Below are positions 8,305-16,558 of a stretch of 64,000 nucleotides of DNA, piece by piece. The notes under the pieces are model-generated. The model was not told where the DNA came from, searched no databases, and saw only the letters and a list, made by a program, of their open reading frames with translations. Source of the stretch: JANNMJ01 sp031397815 (lineage in GTDB: Bacteria > Bacteroidota > Bacteroidia > Cytophagales > Hymenobacteraceae); the NCBI GenBank assembly GCA_031397815.1, contig JANNMJ010000062.1:1-64000 (forward strand), in the 5' to 3' direction. Each line of letters starts with the position of its first letter. The first letter of the stretch is position 1. The translations under genes were made by a program, and so were the position numbers.

Positions 8305-10803
8305 TTACGGCTGCACCAGCAACGTGCGCGTCACGACACCCGTGGTCAGCATCACCCGCACCTGATACGCGCCCGATACGGCCGGGAGGGTGAGCGTGGT
8401 GGCGTGTTCAGTGCCGGTGGGCAGCGTCTGCTCGTGAATCAGACGGCCGAGCGCGTCGTACAGCGCCACGGTGGCGGCTTGCGGCTGCGCGGTGCGGAAC
8501 GTGAGGCGGGCGGTGGCGGGCGCCGGGTTCGGGCTGAGGGTGAGGGCTTGGATGCCCGTTTCTGCCCCGACGCCGAGCACGCGCACGACTTCAAGGGTAG
8601 TGGTGGCCGTGGCGGCGCAGCCGAATCGGCTGGTGTACGTGTACGTGAGCGTGTGCGTGCCCAGTCCGGCAGTGGCGGGGTTGAAGCGGTTGTTGCTCAC
8701 CCCGGGGCCGCTCCAGATGCCCCCGACCGGGGTGGCGCCGGTCAGCGCGAAGCTTGCGCCCGTGAGCAGCACTTGGCTGAGGGGCGTAAGGGTGAGGGTG
8801 GGCGTGGGCACCGGCAGCACCTCTACTGATGGCGAGGTGGCGGGGCCGCACGGGCCGCCGCTCACGGTCAGGGCGTAGGTGCCGGGTTGGGTGAGGGCGA
8901 GGCGGTCGGTGGTGGCGCCGGGGAGGGGTTGGCCGTTGCGGGTCCATTGCAGGGCGGCGCCGAACGAGGCTTGGCCGCGCAGCACGGGGAGAGAGGCAGC
9001 GGGGCAAACGCCGACCGTATCGGGGGCGAGGATGCGGGCGACGGCGGCGGGGGTGATTTCGAGCGCTAACCCTTCCCCGGCGGAGAGCAGATATGGCGCG
9101 CTGGTTTTGAGCCGCACCCGGTAGCCCGCGCCCGGCGTGGCCGTGGCGGGAATGGTGAGGGTGAGCGTATCGCGCTCGGCGGCGCCGGTGGCCGCGCCGA
9201 TTACGGTGGGGGTGGTGAATGAGCCGGTCGCGTCTGATAGCTCCGCCACCACGGCTTGCCCGGCGGCGAACCGCGTCGAGTCGCGCGTGAACGGCACGCG
9301 GTACGTGGCCCCGGCGCATACCAGCCGCTGCCCGGCTTCCCCGAAGGTGAGCGGCGGGCGGACTTTCCAGAGGTATTGCCAACCGCCCCCGATACCTCGG
9401 CGAAGGGTGTCGCCAGCGATTATAACCGTATTCGACACGTAGCCGATGGCATAAACCCGGCCGTCAGGCGTCACCAATGGTGCTTTTTCAAAGGCGCCGG
9501 TACCGTTGTTAATTCCAGCGACGGTTATCGCCCACTGGGGCACTAGCTCCTCGTCGTACATCATCAGCGCCGCTTGCGAAGTTCGATTACCAACCGGCGC
9601 GGGTGGCAGAACGATGCCGTTGCCGACGCTCGGTACCGCTGCCCCATTGTAGGCGTAAAACCCGGTCGAGTAAATGTTACCTAACCGGTCGCACGACAAA
9701 TCGTAGCCGACCGTAAAGCGGCTCCAGCGCAATATGCCGTCCGGGCGTACCCGCAGCAGGTTGCGCCCGTCAGAGTGAGGCGCGCCGAACACCTGCGTGG
9801 GGCCGAAGATGTGCAGCAGGAGATCACCCGACGGATGAACAACGGGCCGCGAAAGGTTGCTGGTTGTACCTGTGGTCGAACCCATTCCTTTAGCCCACTG
9901 CACTTGGCCATTGGCGTTGTACTTGGCTACGAAGACCTGATCAGAGGTTGCCCCTATTACTCCGAGCTGAAACCCGCCGATAGTCACCTGAGCGCGGTAA
10001 GTCCCGCTGAAGTAAATGTTGCCCGTAGCGTCAACGCAAGCGTATCTCCCTTTTGACTCATTGCTCCCGCCTACCGTCCGTACCCACTGAACGGTGCCGC
10101 TCGAATCGAGGCGCGCCAGAAAGCCCCGCTGCTGACTGGAAACGGGTAAGGCGATATTGCCGACCGATGCCGTCCCGGCGTACGTCCCCGCAACCACAAA
10201 ATTCCCGTCCCCGTCGACCGCCAAATCATCGGCGGGAGTCAGGGCGTATTGCGAAGGCGCCGAGCTGGACCGAGCAACCAGACGTGCCCACTGGACTTGA
10301 CCAGCAGTCGTGAGGCGCACCAGCACAATACCGACGCTGTCGGTGGCGGGCAGGCGGACGGTATCAGCTCCCGCGATCAAGGTGCCCCGGATTTCGATCA
10401 TGGCGGCAAGCGTCGTCGGCCCGGTACGGACAATGGCCGCCAAACGCCGCCGACGGCCAGACCCGCCCTGCGGCGACCAGCACCACCGCCGTCGTCCATC
10501 AGGCGCCTGAGCAAGCACACAAACCGCTTGCTGAGTCAGGGAGTGCCCGCGAATCGTCGTATCCGGGAAGGGGCCACCGTTGAACAACAGTGAATCGCGG
10601 AAGGAAAAGCCCTGATACACATTTCCCGCTGCATCCCCCACCAGACTGGTTGGAAAAATATCCGCAGCTCCTACGAGGGGGGTATACGGACGGCGTAACT
10701 CATACCACTCACTCCGTTGCGCCATCACCCCCGAGGGCAGCCAGCAGCTCAGCACCCAAACCATAACGGCCCAGTGGAAGGGCTTCTGTAGTAATGTCTT
10801 CAT
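8305..10803 (-). CDS. Secreted beta-propeller (SBBP-like) protein with T9SS sorting domain
   Basis: 832 residues. The signal peptide (MKTLLQKPFHWAVMVWVLSC…GVMAQ) is followed by about 430 residues of propeller-type repeats of the form D-x-x-GN-x-Y-x-x-G (DAAGNVYQGFSF, DGDGNFVVAGTY, DATGNIYFSGTY, DRLGNIYSTGFY). Next come a region with Ig-like/adhesion character (residues about 500-740) and a T9SS type A sorting domain (LSPNPAPATARLTF, VALYDALGRLIHE, AYQVRVML). The protein should be exported by Sec, cross the outer membrane by T9SS and be attached or released. The function is unknown; such proteins are often adhesins or structural cell-surface proteins. A promoter-like TACCTTCG lies 29 nt upstream and a strong terminator follows. 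Confidence 0.88.
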   Translation of the reverse strand: MKTLLQKPFHWAVMVWVLSCWLPSGVMAQRSEWYELRRPYTPLVGAADIFPTSLVGDAAGNVYQGFSFRDSLLFNGGPFPDTTIRGHSLTQQAVCVLAQAPDGRRRWCWSPQGGSGRRRRLAAIVRTGPTTLAAMIEIRGTLIAGADTVRLPATDSVGIVLVRLTTAGQVQWARLVARSSSAPSQYALTPADDLAVDGDGNFVVAGTYAGTASVGNIALPVSSQQRGFLARLDSSGTVQWVRTVGGSNESKGRYACVDATGNIYFSGTYRAQVTIGGFQLGVIGATSDQVFVAKYNANGQVQWAKGMGSTTGTTSNLSRPVVHPSGDLLLHIFGPTQVFGAPHSDGRNLLRVRPDGILRWSRFTVGYDLSCDRLGNIYSTGFYAYNGAAVPSVGNGIVLPPAPVGNRTSQAALMMYDEELVPQWAITVAGINNGTGAFEKAPLVTPDGRVYAIGYVSNTVIIAGDTLRRGIGGGWQYLWKVRPPLTFGEAGQRLVCAGATYRVPFTRDSTRFAAGQAVVAELSDATGSFTTPTVIGAATGAAERDTLTLTIPATATPGAGYRVRLKTSAPYLLSAGEGLALEITPAAVARILAPDTVGVCPAASLPVLRGQASFGAALQWTRNGQPLPGATTDRLALTQPGTYALTVSGGPCGPATSPSVEVLPVPTPTLTLTPLSQVLLTGASFALTGATPVGGIWSGPGVSNNRFNPATAGLGTHTLTYTYTSRFGCAATATTTLEVVRVLGVGAETGIQALTLSPNPAPATARLTFRTAQPQAATVALYDALGRLIHEQTLPTGTEHATTLTLPAVSGAYQVRVMLTTGVVTRTLLVQP

Positions 10804-10831
10804 AAGAGGAAGCAGGTTGATTTACCTACTT

Positions 10832-10839
10832 CGAAGGTA
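10832..10839 (-). promoter_or_regulatory. Possible Bacteroidota -7 element (TACCTTCG)
   Basis: TACCTTCG on the minus strand, 29 nt upstream of the ATG at 10803. It is identical to the element before the gene starting at 3075. No clear -33 TTTG at standard spacing. Confidence 0.35.
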
Positions 10840-10900
10840 CAACGAGGGGCGCTTTGCCCTCGCGGCCTTCGGGTCAAGCCCCGTCTCGCCTACTCTTCGC

Positions 10901-11695
10901 CTACTCCTCGGCCGTATCCTCGTCCAGCGCGGGTTTTTGCCAATCGGCGCGACGCAGGCCGCGCTGGGTGAAAAGGCGCTGCCGCCCGCGCACGACTTTG
11001 TAGAAGTCGCCGAGGAAGAGCTTGACGCGGCCGTAGAAGATGGGGCCGTCGAGCTGGTTGGCGTATTGCGGCTTCACCGAGAACGCTTCGCGCCAGCCGA
11101 CCCCGCCGCCTAGCCCAATCCAGCGGAAGATACGGTAATGGCCGCCGATGGTGGGTTCGAGGAGAAAGACACGGTCGCGCTCGGACCGTTCGCGGACGCC
11201 TTCGGGGGAAAGCTGCTCGTGGTAATACTTACCGTACCCGATCTGGACGGGCGTGCTGATCTCCCAGCGCGGGTTGCCGCGAATGACGTACTCGCCGTAC
11301 ATCGCCACGTACCGGAACCGCAGCTCCGACGGCTTGCCGCCGTTGATGCCCGGAGTGATGGCTTTGAGGCCGGGGCTGAGCAGGTAAAGGCCCGCCCCGG
11401 CGCGGTAACGCCCGCGCCACTCGATGCCGATCTTGAGGCCGTTGATCCCCGCAAGGCGCGAATCGACGAGGGAGTAACGTTGGTCGAACTGGAACGTGAG
11501 GCGGCGGTGGCGTTGGCGCACGAAGGCGGTATCGCTCAGCCCGACGATGCGGGGGCCGTTTCGGGTGGGGCCGTCGGTACCGCCGTCGCCGTCGTTGCCT
11601 TCCCCGTTACCCGCCCGCGCCACGTCGGGCAGGGTCAGGAGCAGACCGAAGGCGCCGAAACAGGTCAGCAGGAAGCGGAGCCGCACGCGAGTCAT
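10901..11695 (-). CDS. Outer-membrane beta-barrel-like protein of unknown function
   Basis: 264 residues from the ATG at 11695, chosen because it begins a clear signal peptide (MTRVRLRFLLTCFGAFGLLL…ARAG). In-frame ATGs up to 54 codons upstream would bury the signal. A low-complexity Gly/Asn/Asp stretch (GNGEGNDGDGGTDGPT) follows. Then come amphipathic strands typical of a barrel: LTFQFDQRYSLVDSRL, KIGIEWRGRYRAGAGLYL, FRYVAMYGEYV, ISTPVQIGYGKYYHE, VFLLEPTIGGHYRI, GLGGGVGWREAF, YGRVKLFLGDFYKVV. There is no enzyme motif and no obvious operon partner. A role in the outer membrane is inference from strand pattern and signal peptide only. Confidence 0.7.
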   Translation of the reverse strand: MTRVRLRFLLTCFGAFGLLLTLPDVARAGNGEGNDGDGGTDGPTRNGPRIVGLSDTAFVRQRHRRLTFQFDQRYSLVDSRLAGINGLKIGIEWRGRYRAGAGLYLLSPGLKAITPGINGGKPSELRFRYVAMYGEYVIRGNPRWEISTPVQIGYGKYYHEQLSPEGVRERSERDRVFLLEPTIGGHYRIFRWIGLGGGVGWREAFSVKPQYANQLDGPIFYGRVKLFLGDFYKVVRGRQRLFTQRGLRRADWQKPALDEDTAEE

Positions 11696-11874
11696 AAGGT
11701 TTTCCACCATCAACATCAGCAGCATGAAGGCCAATCGTTGGCGGGGAGCCGACGACCGTTGTACAGATAACCGGTAAGTCGGGATAGTTGCCCGGTTTAT
11801 TGTGAAGAGAAGGGGAAATCTGGCAAAAACCTGCTTGGCGGCTGCCCTTTCTGGCACTTCCGGCGCTTCTGGCT

Positions 11875-14800
11875 TTAGGGCTTTTTGCTCCGCGAGGCTT
11901 TCCGAGGGCGAACCAGCTCAGGAGCGTGGAAGATTCCGAAGTGGCTCATCGGCAAGCCATTGCCGGTGGCGGTGAACTTGCCGCCGACGTACACATCGCC
12001 GTTCGGGGCTACGGCCAGCGCGTCCACGTCGCCGTTCAGGCCGGAGCCGAGCGGCTGCCACTGCTGGCCGTCCCAGCGTAGTACGGTCCCGGCGTAGGGA
12101 TTGTTGGCATACTTGCTGAACTTGCCCCCGACGAGGAGATCGCCGTTCGGGGCGATATCCATCGCTTGTATTCCGTCGTACTCAGTGAAGGGGAGCCACT
12201 GCTGGCCGTCCCAGCGGGAGATGTGGCCGTTGAGGTCGGCCACTAGTACGGCGGTGCCGGAGAGTTCGAGAGTGGCGGCGGTTATGGGGTATTTGGTGGG
12301 GAGCGGAAGTTTCTGCCAGCGGGTGCCGTTGAAGAGGTACAGGACTTCTTTGGACGACAGAAGTACGCACGACTTTTTCCTTACCCGACGGCAGCTTACC
12401 GCATACTGCTGCTGCGGCGGCAATCCGGCTTCATCGGGCAATGGCGCCCGATTCATGAGTGCCGCGAGCAACTTATTGAAGGACTCGACGGCCTGCCAGC
12501 TGGTATCCTGCCGGGTAACGAGATAGGGATAGTCGTCCTCCACTCCAGGGTCAAACCCAAAGCCTTCCTCTAGTCCCGTTCCGACTCCCCACAGAAACAC
12601 CTTGCCATCAGGTGTCACGACGAGCTGCGACGGTTGATTCACTCTCGTTTGACGCAGCCGGCGTCTATAACCCATATTATACGCCTCCTTGCGCTTGGCT
12701 GCCCGCAGGTAAGCGTAAGTCAGGAATTTGGCGAAGCCGCTGCCCATCGGCTCCCATTGGTTTTGCTTCCAACGCAGCAAGCCGTTACGGCCGCCGCTGA
12801 AATCAGCGTCTTTACCGAACCTGCCGCCTACCCATACCTCACCGGAGGGCGCGATGGCCAGCGTGGTAACGGTGTTGGAAAGGCCGAGTAAGTCGGCATT
12901 TTCCAGCGGCTGCCAGCGGGTGCCGGTCCAGAGGGCGATCTCGTTGCTCGGTGAGTAGGAAGCAATGTCGCCAAAGATTATGTTGTTCATGCCTGAGTCT
13001 TCCTTATCGCGCAGGTATCGTAGCGGCGAGAAAAGCGCGACCACCTCGCCCTTGGCGGTAAGTGCGTAGGGTGGGCTTTCGGAAGGGGAAACGCCGGCGG
13101 GTGCCCACGGCACTTGAAAAGGCACCCACTTACCTCCTTCCCACCGCACGAACCCCATGGAATCGGGCTGGTAAGCGTCGCGCTTGAACACAGCCCGCCC
13201 GATGAGCTGACCGTCGGCTCCGCGTGCAAAAGATTTCAGCTGCACCAGCGTATCAGAGGCCAGATTTTGCCATTTCCCCTCTTTCCAGCACGCCACCTGC
13301 CCGGCATTGGCGGGGTGGCCATTCCAGAAATCGCTCAGCGCGAGCAGCTCGCCGGTCGGCAAGGCCGCCAGCGAAACGATGGCTTCCTCATCGCTGAAAA
13401 ACCTATCGCCGACGGCGGCCCAATGCACGCCGTTCCAGCGCGCCAGATTGCAGGCCTGCTGATTTCCGCCGATGCTGCGGAACCGCCCGCCGATGAGCAG
13501 GTCGCCGTTGGGCGCGACGGCCATAGCATTCACGTTGGCGCTCAGGTAGCCGGTCGGGAGCTGCGCCCACTGCCGGCCGTCCCAGCGCGCGAACCACGTA
13601 GATGAACGCTCGACCCCGCCGTTGTAGCCGTATTGCTCGATGATGTGGTAGGAGATGATGACGTCGCCGTTCGGCGCGACGGTGAACGCATCGACCGGCC
13701 GCCGGGGGCTGGTAGCGAGGCCGCGCCAGCAGTGCCCATCCCAGCGGGCGATGTAATTGGCCGCCGTATCGCCACTGACGGCCGTAAAGTTGCCCGCCGC
13801 GACGAGGTCGCCGTTGGGCGCCGCCACGAGCGCGACGACCGTCCCGTTGAAGCCCGGAGGGGCAAAGCGGCGGTCCCATTGCCGGTCGGCGGCGACCGCG
13901 ACGGGGCGCGTTGGTTGCGGCTGCGGCTTGACTACTGGCAGCGGGGGCAGCTTCCGAACAGGCACTAGCGGGCGCATCGGCACGGAAGAGGGAAACCGGT
14001 AAATCCCAAAGCCTGCCATTGCCCGGCGCCCGCTTCCAGAGGTAGAAAAATTACCCACCACCGCCACCCGTCCGTCGGGGGCCACCACCATATCGGACAC
14101 GTCCCCATTCAGCCCTGTGCCAAGGATGCGCCAACTCGTGCCATCCCAGCACACCAACGACTCGCTAACCGGCAGCCGGTCAGTAAGCGACTGCGGGAGC
14201 GAATCAGAAGGCGCGCCTTCCGGCGGGTAGTACTTATTACCGGCCGCCAGCAGCAACCCGTTGGGCGCTACGGCCAGCTTGGTGATATCAGTATTCAGCC
14301 CCGTACCGAGTGGGCGCCAGTGGCTACCGTCCCAGCGGGCGACGTGGTTGGCGGTGGGTTGGCCGTTGAGATGCGTAAAGGCGCCACCGGCCACCACGTC
14401 CCCGGAGGGTAGGAAAACCAGCGTATGGACGACTTGCGGGAAGTCCGGGCCAAGCGCCTGCCACCGGCCGTGGCCGTCGGAGCGGGCCACGTAGAAGTTG
14501 CGCGCCTCCGTATCGCCTGCAACCACGTGCTTCCGATACCCGGTTATCATCACTTCCCCGGTTGAGCTAACCGCGAGGGCAGTTACCGGCTCCTGCAATC
14601 CTTCCCCGAATGGCCGCCAGCGGGTGCCATCCCAGCGGGCGATGTAATCGGCGGCGGGGTCGTCGGAGGCGTCGGTGAAGGAGCCAGCGGCCAGTATATC
14701 GCCGTTCGGCAGCATCCCGATGCCGCTGATACTGCCATTGAGCATCGGGCCCACCACCTGACGCTTGCGGCCGTGCCACCGCAGAATCTGAGATCCGATA

Positions 14801-16260
14801 AAATCGGGGTAGCCTTTTTGACTGCGAGGACTGAGGACCCAATCCGCCGCTAGCACGTCGCCGCCGGGGGTTACGGCTAAGGCTTCCGTAAAACAACTCG
14901 CGCTGTCGCTGAGCGGCTGCCATGTGTTTCCGCTCAAACGGGCAATACCGAAGCCGGGATAGGAGTAAGAATTACTGAAATTGGGTAACTGAGCGATTGC
15001 CACAAAATCGCCGTTCGGGAGGGCCGCGCAGTGTCTCAGGTCGAGCCGGCCGTGGTACTTGCCGCGTGTTTCAAAGACCTGCATCTGCTGCCCGTTCCAG
15101 CGCACGACCGCCCTGCCCACGTTCGGTGCGTAGCCGGCGATAATCAGGTCGCCGTTGGCGGCTACGGCGATGGCTTGCACCTGCTTCACCGGACAAGGAC
15201 TGGGTTGCAGCTGCTTGCCGTCCCAGCGCAGGATGCCGTACGACGGTTTTGTACCAGTGCTTGATACATTCAGCTCTCCGCCAATCAGCACCTCGCCTTT
15301 CGGCCCGATCTTCAACGCACCGTTTTCAAAGCTAAGGCGCTCGAACCCCGTGCCCGGCACTCGCCATTTGGTGCCGTCCCAGCGCATCACGCAATCGGAC
15401 TTATACTCTTGGCTGTTTTCTTTGGTGCCGTTCACCTGTCCGCTGGCCCAGATATCGCCGTTCGGCGCCACCGCAACGTGGCTGATGTGAAGATAGGAGT
15501 TCGAACGATGCGCTTCGGGTTCGTCTATCTGGTGCCACTTCTTCCCGTCCCAGCGCATCACGCTTTCCGTTTTCATCGCTCGCTCCGAAAGGGCTAAGTC
15601 GCCGCCGACTACCACATCGCCATTCGGTGCTACGGCCAAGCTCCTGACTTCGCCAAACGGCGCATCCCCTGATCGGCTCCACTCGGTGCCGTCCCAGCGG
15701 GCCGCCCCGGATTCCGGCTGGCCGACGGGTTTGTAGAATTTTCCGCCTGCCCATAAGTCGCCATTCTTGCCTAAAGCCAGCGCGTGGACTTCGCTATCCC
15801 AATACCTATACGCGGAGCCTAATCCCTCGCCCATCGGGTGCCAGCGGCTGCCATCCCAGCGCGCCACGCTCCGCGCCGGTACGCCCCCGGCTTCCGAAAA
15901 ACGCCCGCCCGCCACGATATCGCCGTTCGGGAGGCGCAGCAGCGCCTGCACTTTGTCATTCAACCCCGTGCCGAGGGCGTGCCAATCGGTGCCGTCCCAG
16001 CGGGCAATGTGATCGGCCACGATATCGCCGCCAACATCTGTAAAGGCGCCCCCGGCGATGATGTCGCCGTTCGGCAGCACCAGCAGCGCTTGGACGTCAC
16101 TGTTGAAACCGGCGCGGCCGAAACGGGTATCCCAATTCACGTCATCGGCGAGTAGGGCCGAATCGGCGGCGGTGAGGGTTGGCTTGGGAGTCTGCTGCCC
16201 CACGAGGTGGAGCGGGAGCAGCAGTAGCAGCAGGACGGGCAGTAGCAGGGCGCGCAGCAT
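11875..16260 (-). CDS. Giant secreted repeat protein (about 24 delta-60/propeller-like repeats)
   Basis: 1461 residues with a signal peptide (MLRALLLPVLLLLLLPLHLVGQQ). Nearly the whole protein consists of roughly 24 repeats of about 55 residues, each with a strand block like VxAPNGDxxxGGxF and a second like ARWDGTxWxxxGxGL. This is the delta-60/Kelch-like pattern of beta-propellers, enough for several propellers. A Pro-rich spacer near residue 760 (VRKLPPLPVVKPQPQPTRP) splits two halves that each start with a similar DxxWDRRFxxxGFN segment, so the gene looks internally duplicated. The C-terminus is basic (RPRKASRSKKP) and carries no T9SS sorting domain, unlike the other large exported proteins here. 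Probably a periplasmic or surface protein; ligand unknown. Confidence 0.85.
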   Translation of the reverse strand: MLRALLLPVLLLLLLPLHLVGQQTPKPTLTAADSALLADDVNWDTRFGRAGFNSDVQALLVLPNGDIIAGGAFTDVGGDIVADHIARWDGTDWHALGTGLNDKVQALLRLPNGDIVAGGRFSEAGGVPARSVARWDGSRWHPMGEGLGSAYRYWDSEVHALALGKNGDLWAGGKFYKPVGQPESGAARWDGTEWSRSGDAPFGEVRSLAVAPNGDVVVGGDLALSERAMKTESVMRWDGKKWHQIDEPEAHRSNSYLHISHVAVAPNGDIWASGQVNGTKENSQEYKSDCVMRWDGTKWRVPGTGFERLSFENGALKIGPKGEVLIGGELNVSSTGTKPSYGILRWDGKQLQPSPCPVKQVQAIAVAANGDLIIAGYAPNVGRAVVRWNGQQMQVFETRGKYHGRLDLRHCAALPNGDFVAIAQLPNFSNSYSYPGFGIARLSGNTWQPLSDSASCFTEALAVTPGGDVLAADWVLSPRSQKGYPDFIGSQILRWHGRKRQVVGPMLNGSISGIGMLPNGDILAAGSFTDASDDPAADYIARWDGTRWRPFGEGLQEPVTALAVSSTGEVMITGYRKHVVAGDTEARNFYVARSDGHGRWQALGPDFPQVVHTLVFLPSGDVVAGGAFTHLNGQPTANHVARWDGSHWRPLGTGLNTDITKLAVAPNGLLLAAGNKYYPPEGAPSDSLPQSLTDRLPVSESLVCWDGTSWRILGTGLNGDVSDMVVAPDGRVAVVGNFSTSGSGRRAMAGFGIYRFPSSVPMRPLVPVRKLPPLPVVKPQPQPTRPVAVAADRQWDRRFAPPGFNGTVVALVAAPNGDLVAAGNFTAVSGDTAANYIARWDGHCWRGLATSPRRPVDAFTVAPNGDVIISYHIIEQYGYNGGVERSSTWFARWDGRQWAQLPTGYLSANVNAMAVAPNGDLLIGGRFRSIGGNQQACNLARWNGVHWAAVGDRFFSDEEAIVSLAALPTGELLALSDFWNGHPANAGQVACWKEGKWQNLASDTLVQLKSFARGADGQLIGRAVFKRDAYQPDSMGFVRWEGGKWVPFQVPWAPAGVSPSESPPYALTAKGEVVALFSPLRYLRDKEDSGMNNIIFGDIASYSPSNEIALWTGTRWQPLENADLLGLSNTVTTLAIAPSGEVWVGGRFGKDADFSGGRNGLLRWKQNQWEPMGSGFAKFLTYAYLRAAKRKEAYNMGYRRRLRQTRVNQPSQLVVTPDGKVFLWGVGTGLEEGFGFDPGVEDDYPYLVTRQDTSWQAVESFNKLLAALMNRAPLPDEAGLPPQQQYAVSCRRVRKKSCVLLSSKEVLYLFNGTRWQKLPLPTKYPITAATLELSGTAVLVADLNGHISRWDGQQWLPFTEYDGIQAMDIAPNGDLLVGGKFSKYANNPYAGTVLRWDGQQWQPLGSGLNGDVDALAVAPNGDVYVGGKFTATGNGLPMSHFGIFHAPELVRPRKASRSKKP

Positions 16261-16307
16261 AGGCAGGGCGGAACGAGGAGCGGGGAAATCGGTAGGAAGT
16301 TAAGCCA

Positions 16308-16415
16308 CATGCGGGCGGGCACAAGGCCGCGCCCCTACGTGTCCGGTATGGATGGAACGGCCGGGCCACCGCCCACACACGCCTGTAGGGGCGTGGCCTT
16401 GTGCCCGCCCGCATG
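16308..16415. repeat. Long inverted repeat (31-bp arms) between divergent genes
   Basis: The arm at 16308-16338 (CATGCGGGCGGGCACAAGGC...) is the reverse complement of 16385-16415 with one mismatch, around a 46-nt spacer. It lies between the divergent starts of the 1461-aa protein gene and glycogen synthase. The GTAGGGGCGTGGCCTTGTGC core resembles short interspersed repeats found in several phyla. The remainder of this ~300-base intergenic region shows no gene. Confidence 0.75.
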
Positions 16416-16558
16416 CGGTTGTGGCAAGGCGGTTACGGCCATGCGGCTGAGCAAACGGCCCAAAATTCACCCGCACATCCCTCGCTGCAAGCGTGTGCGC
16501 CCTACATTCGGGGCTTCAACCCGGTCTCCACCCGTTTACTCCCCTTACGCCGCCGTCT

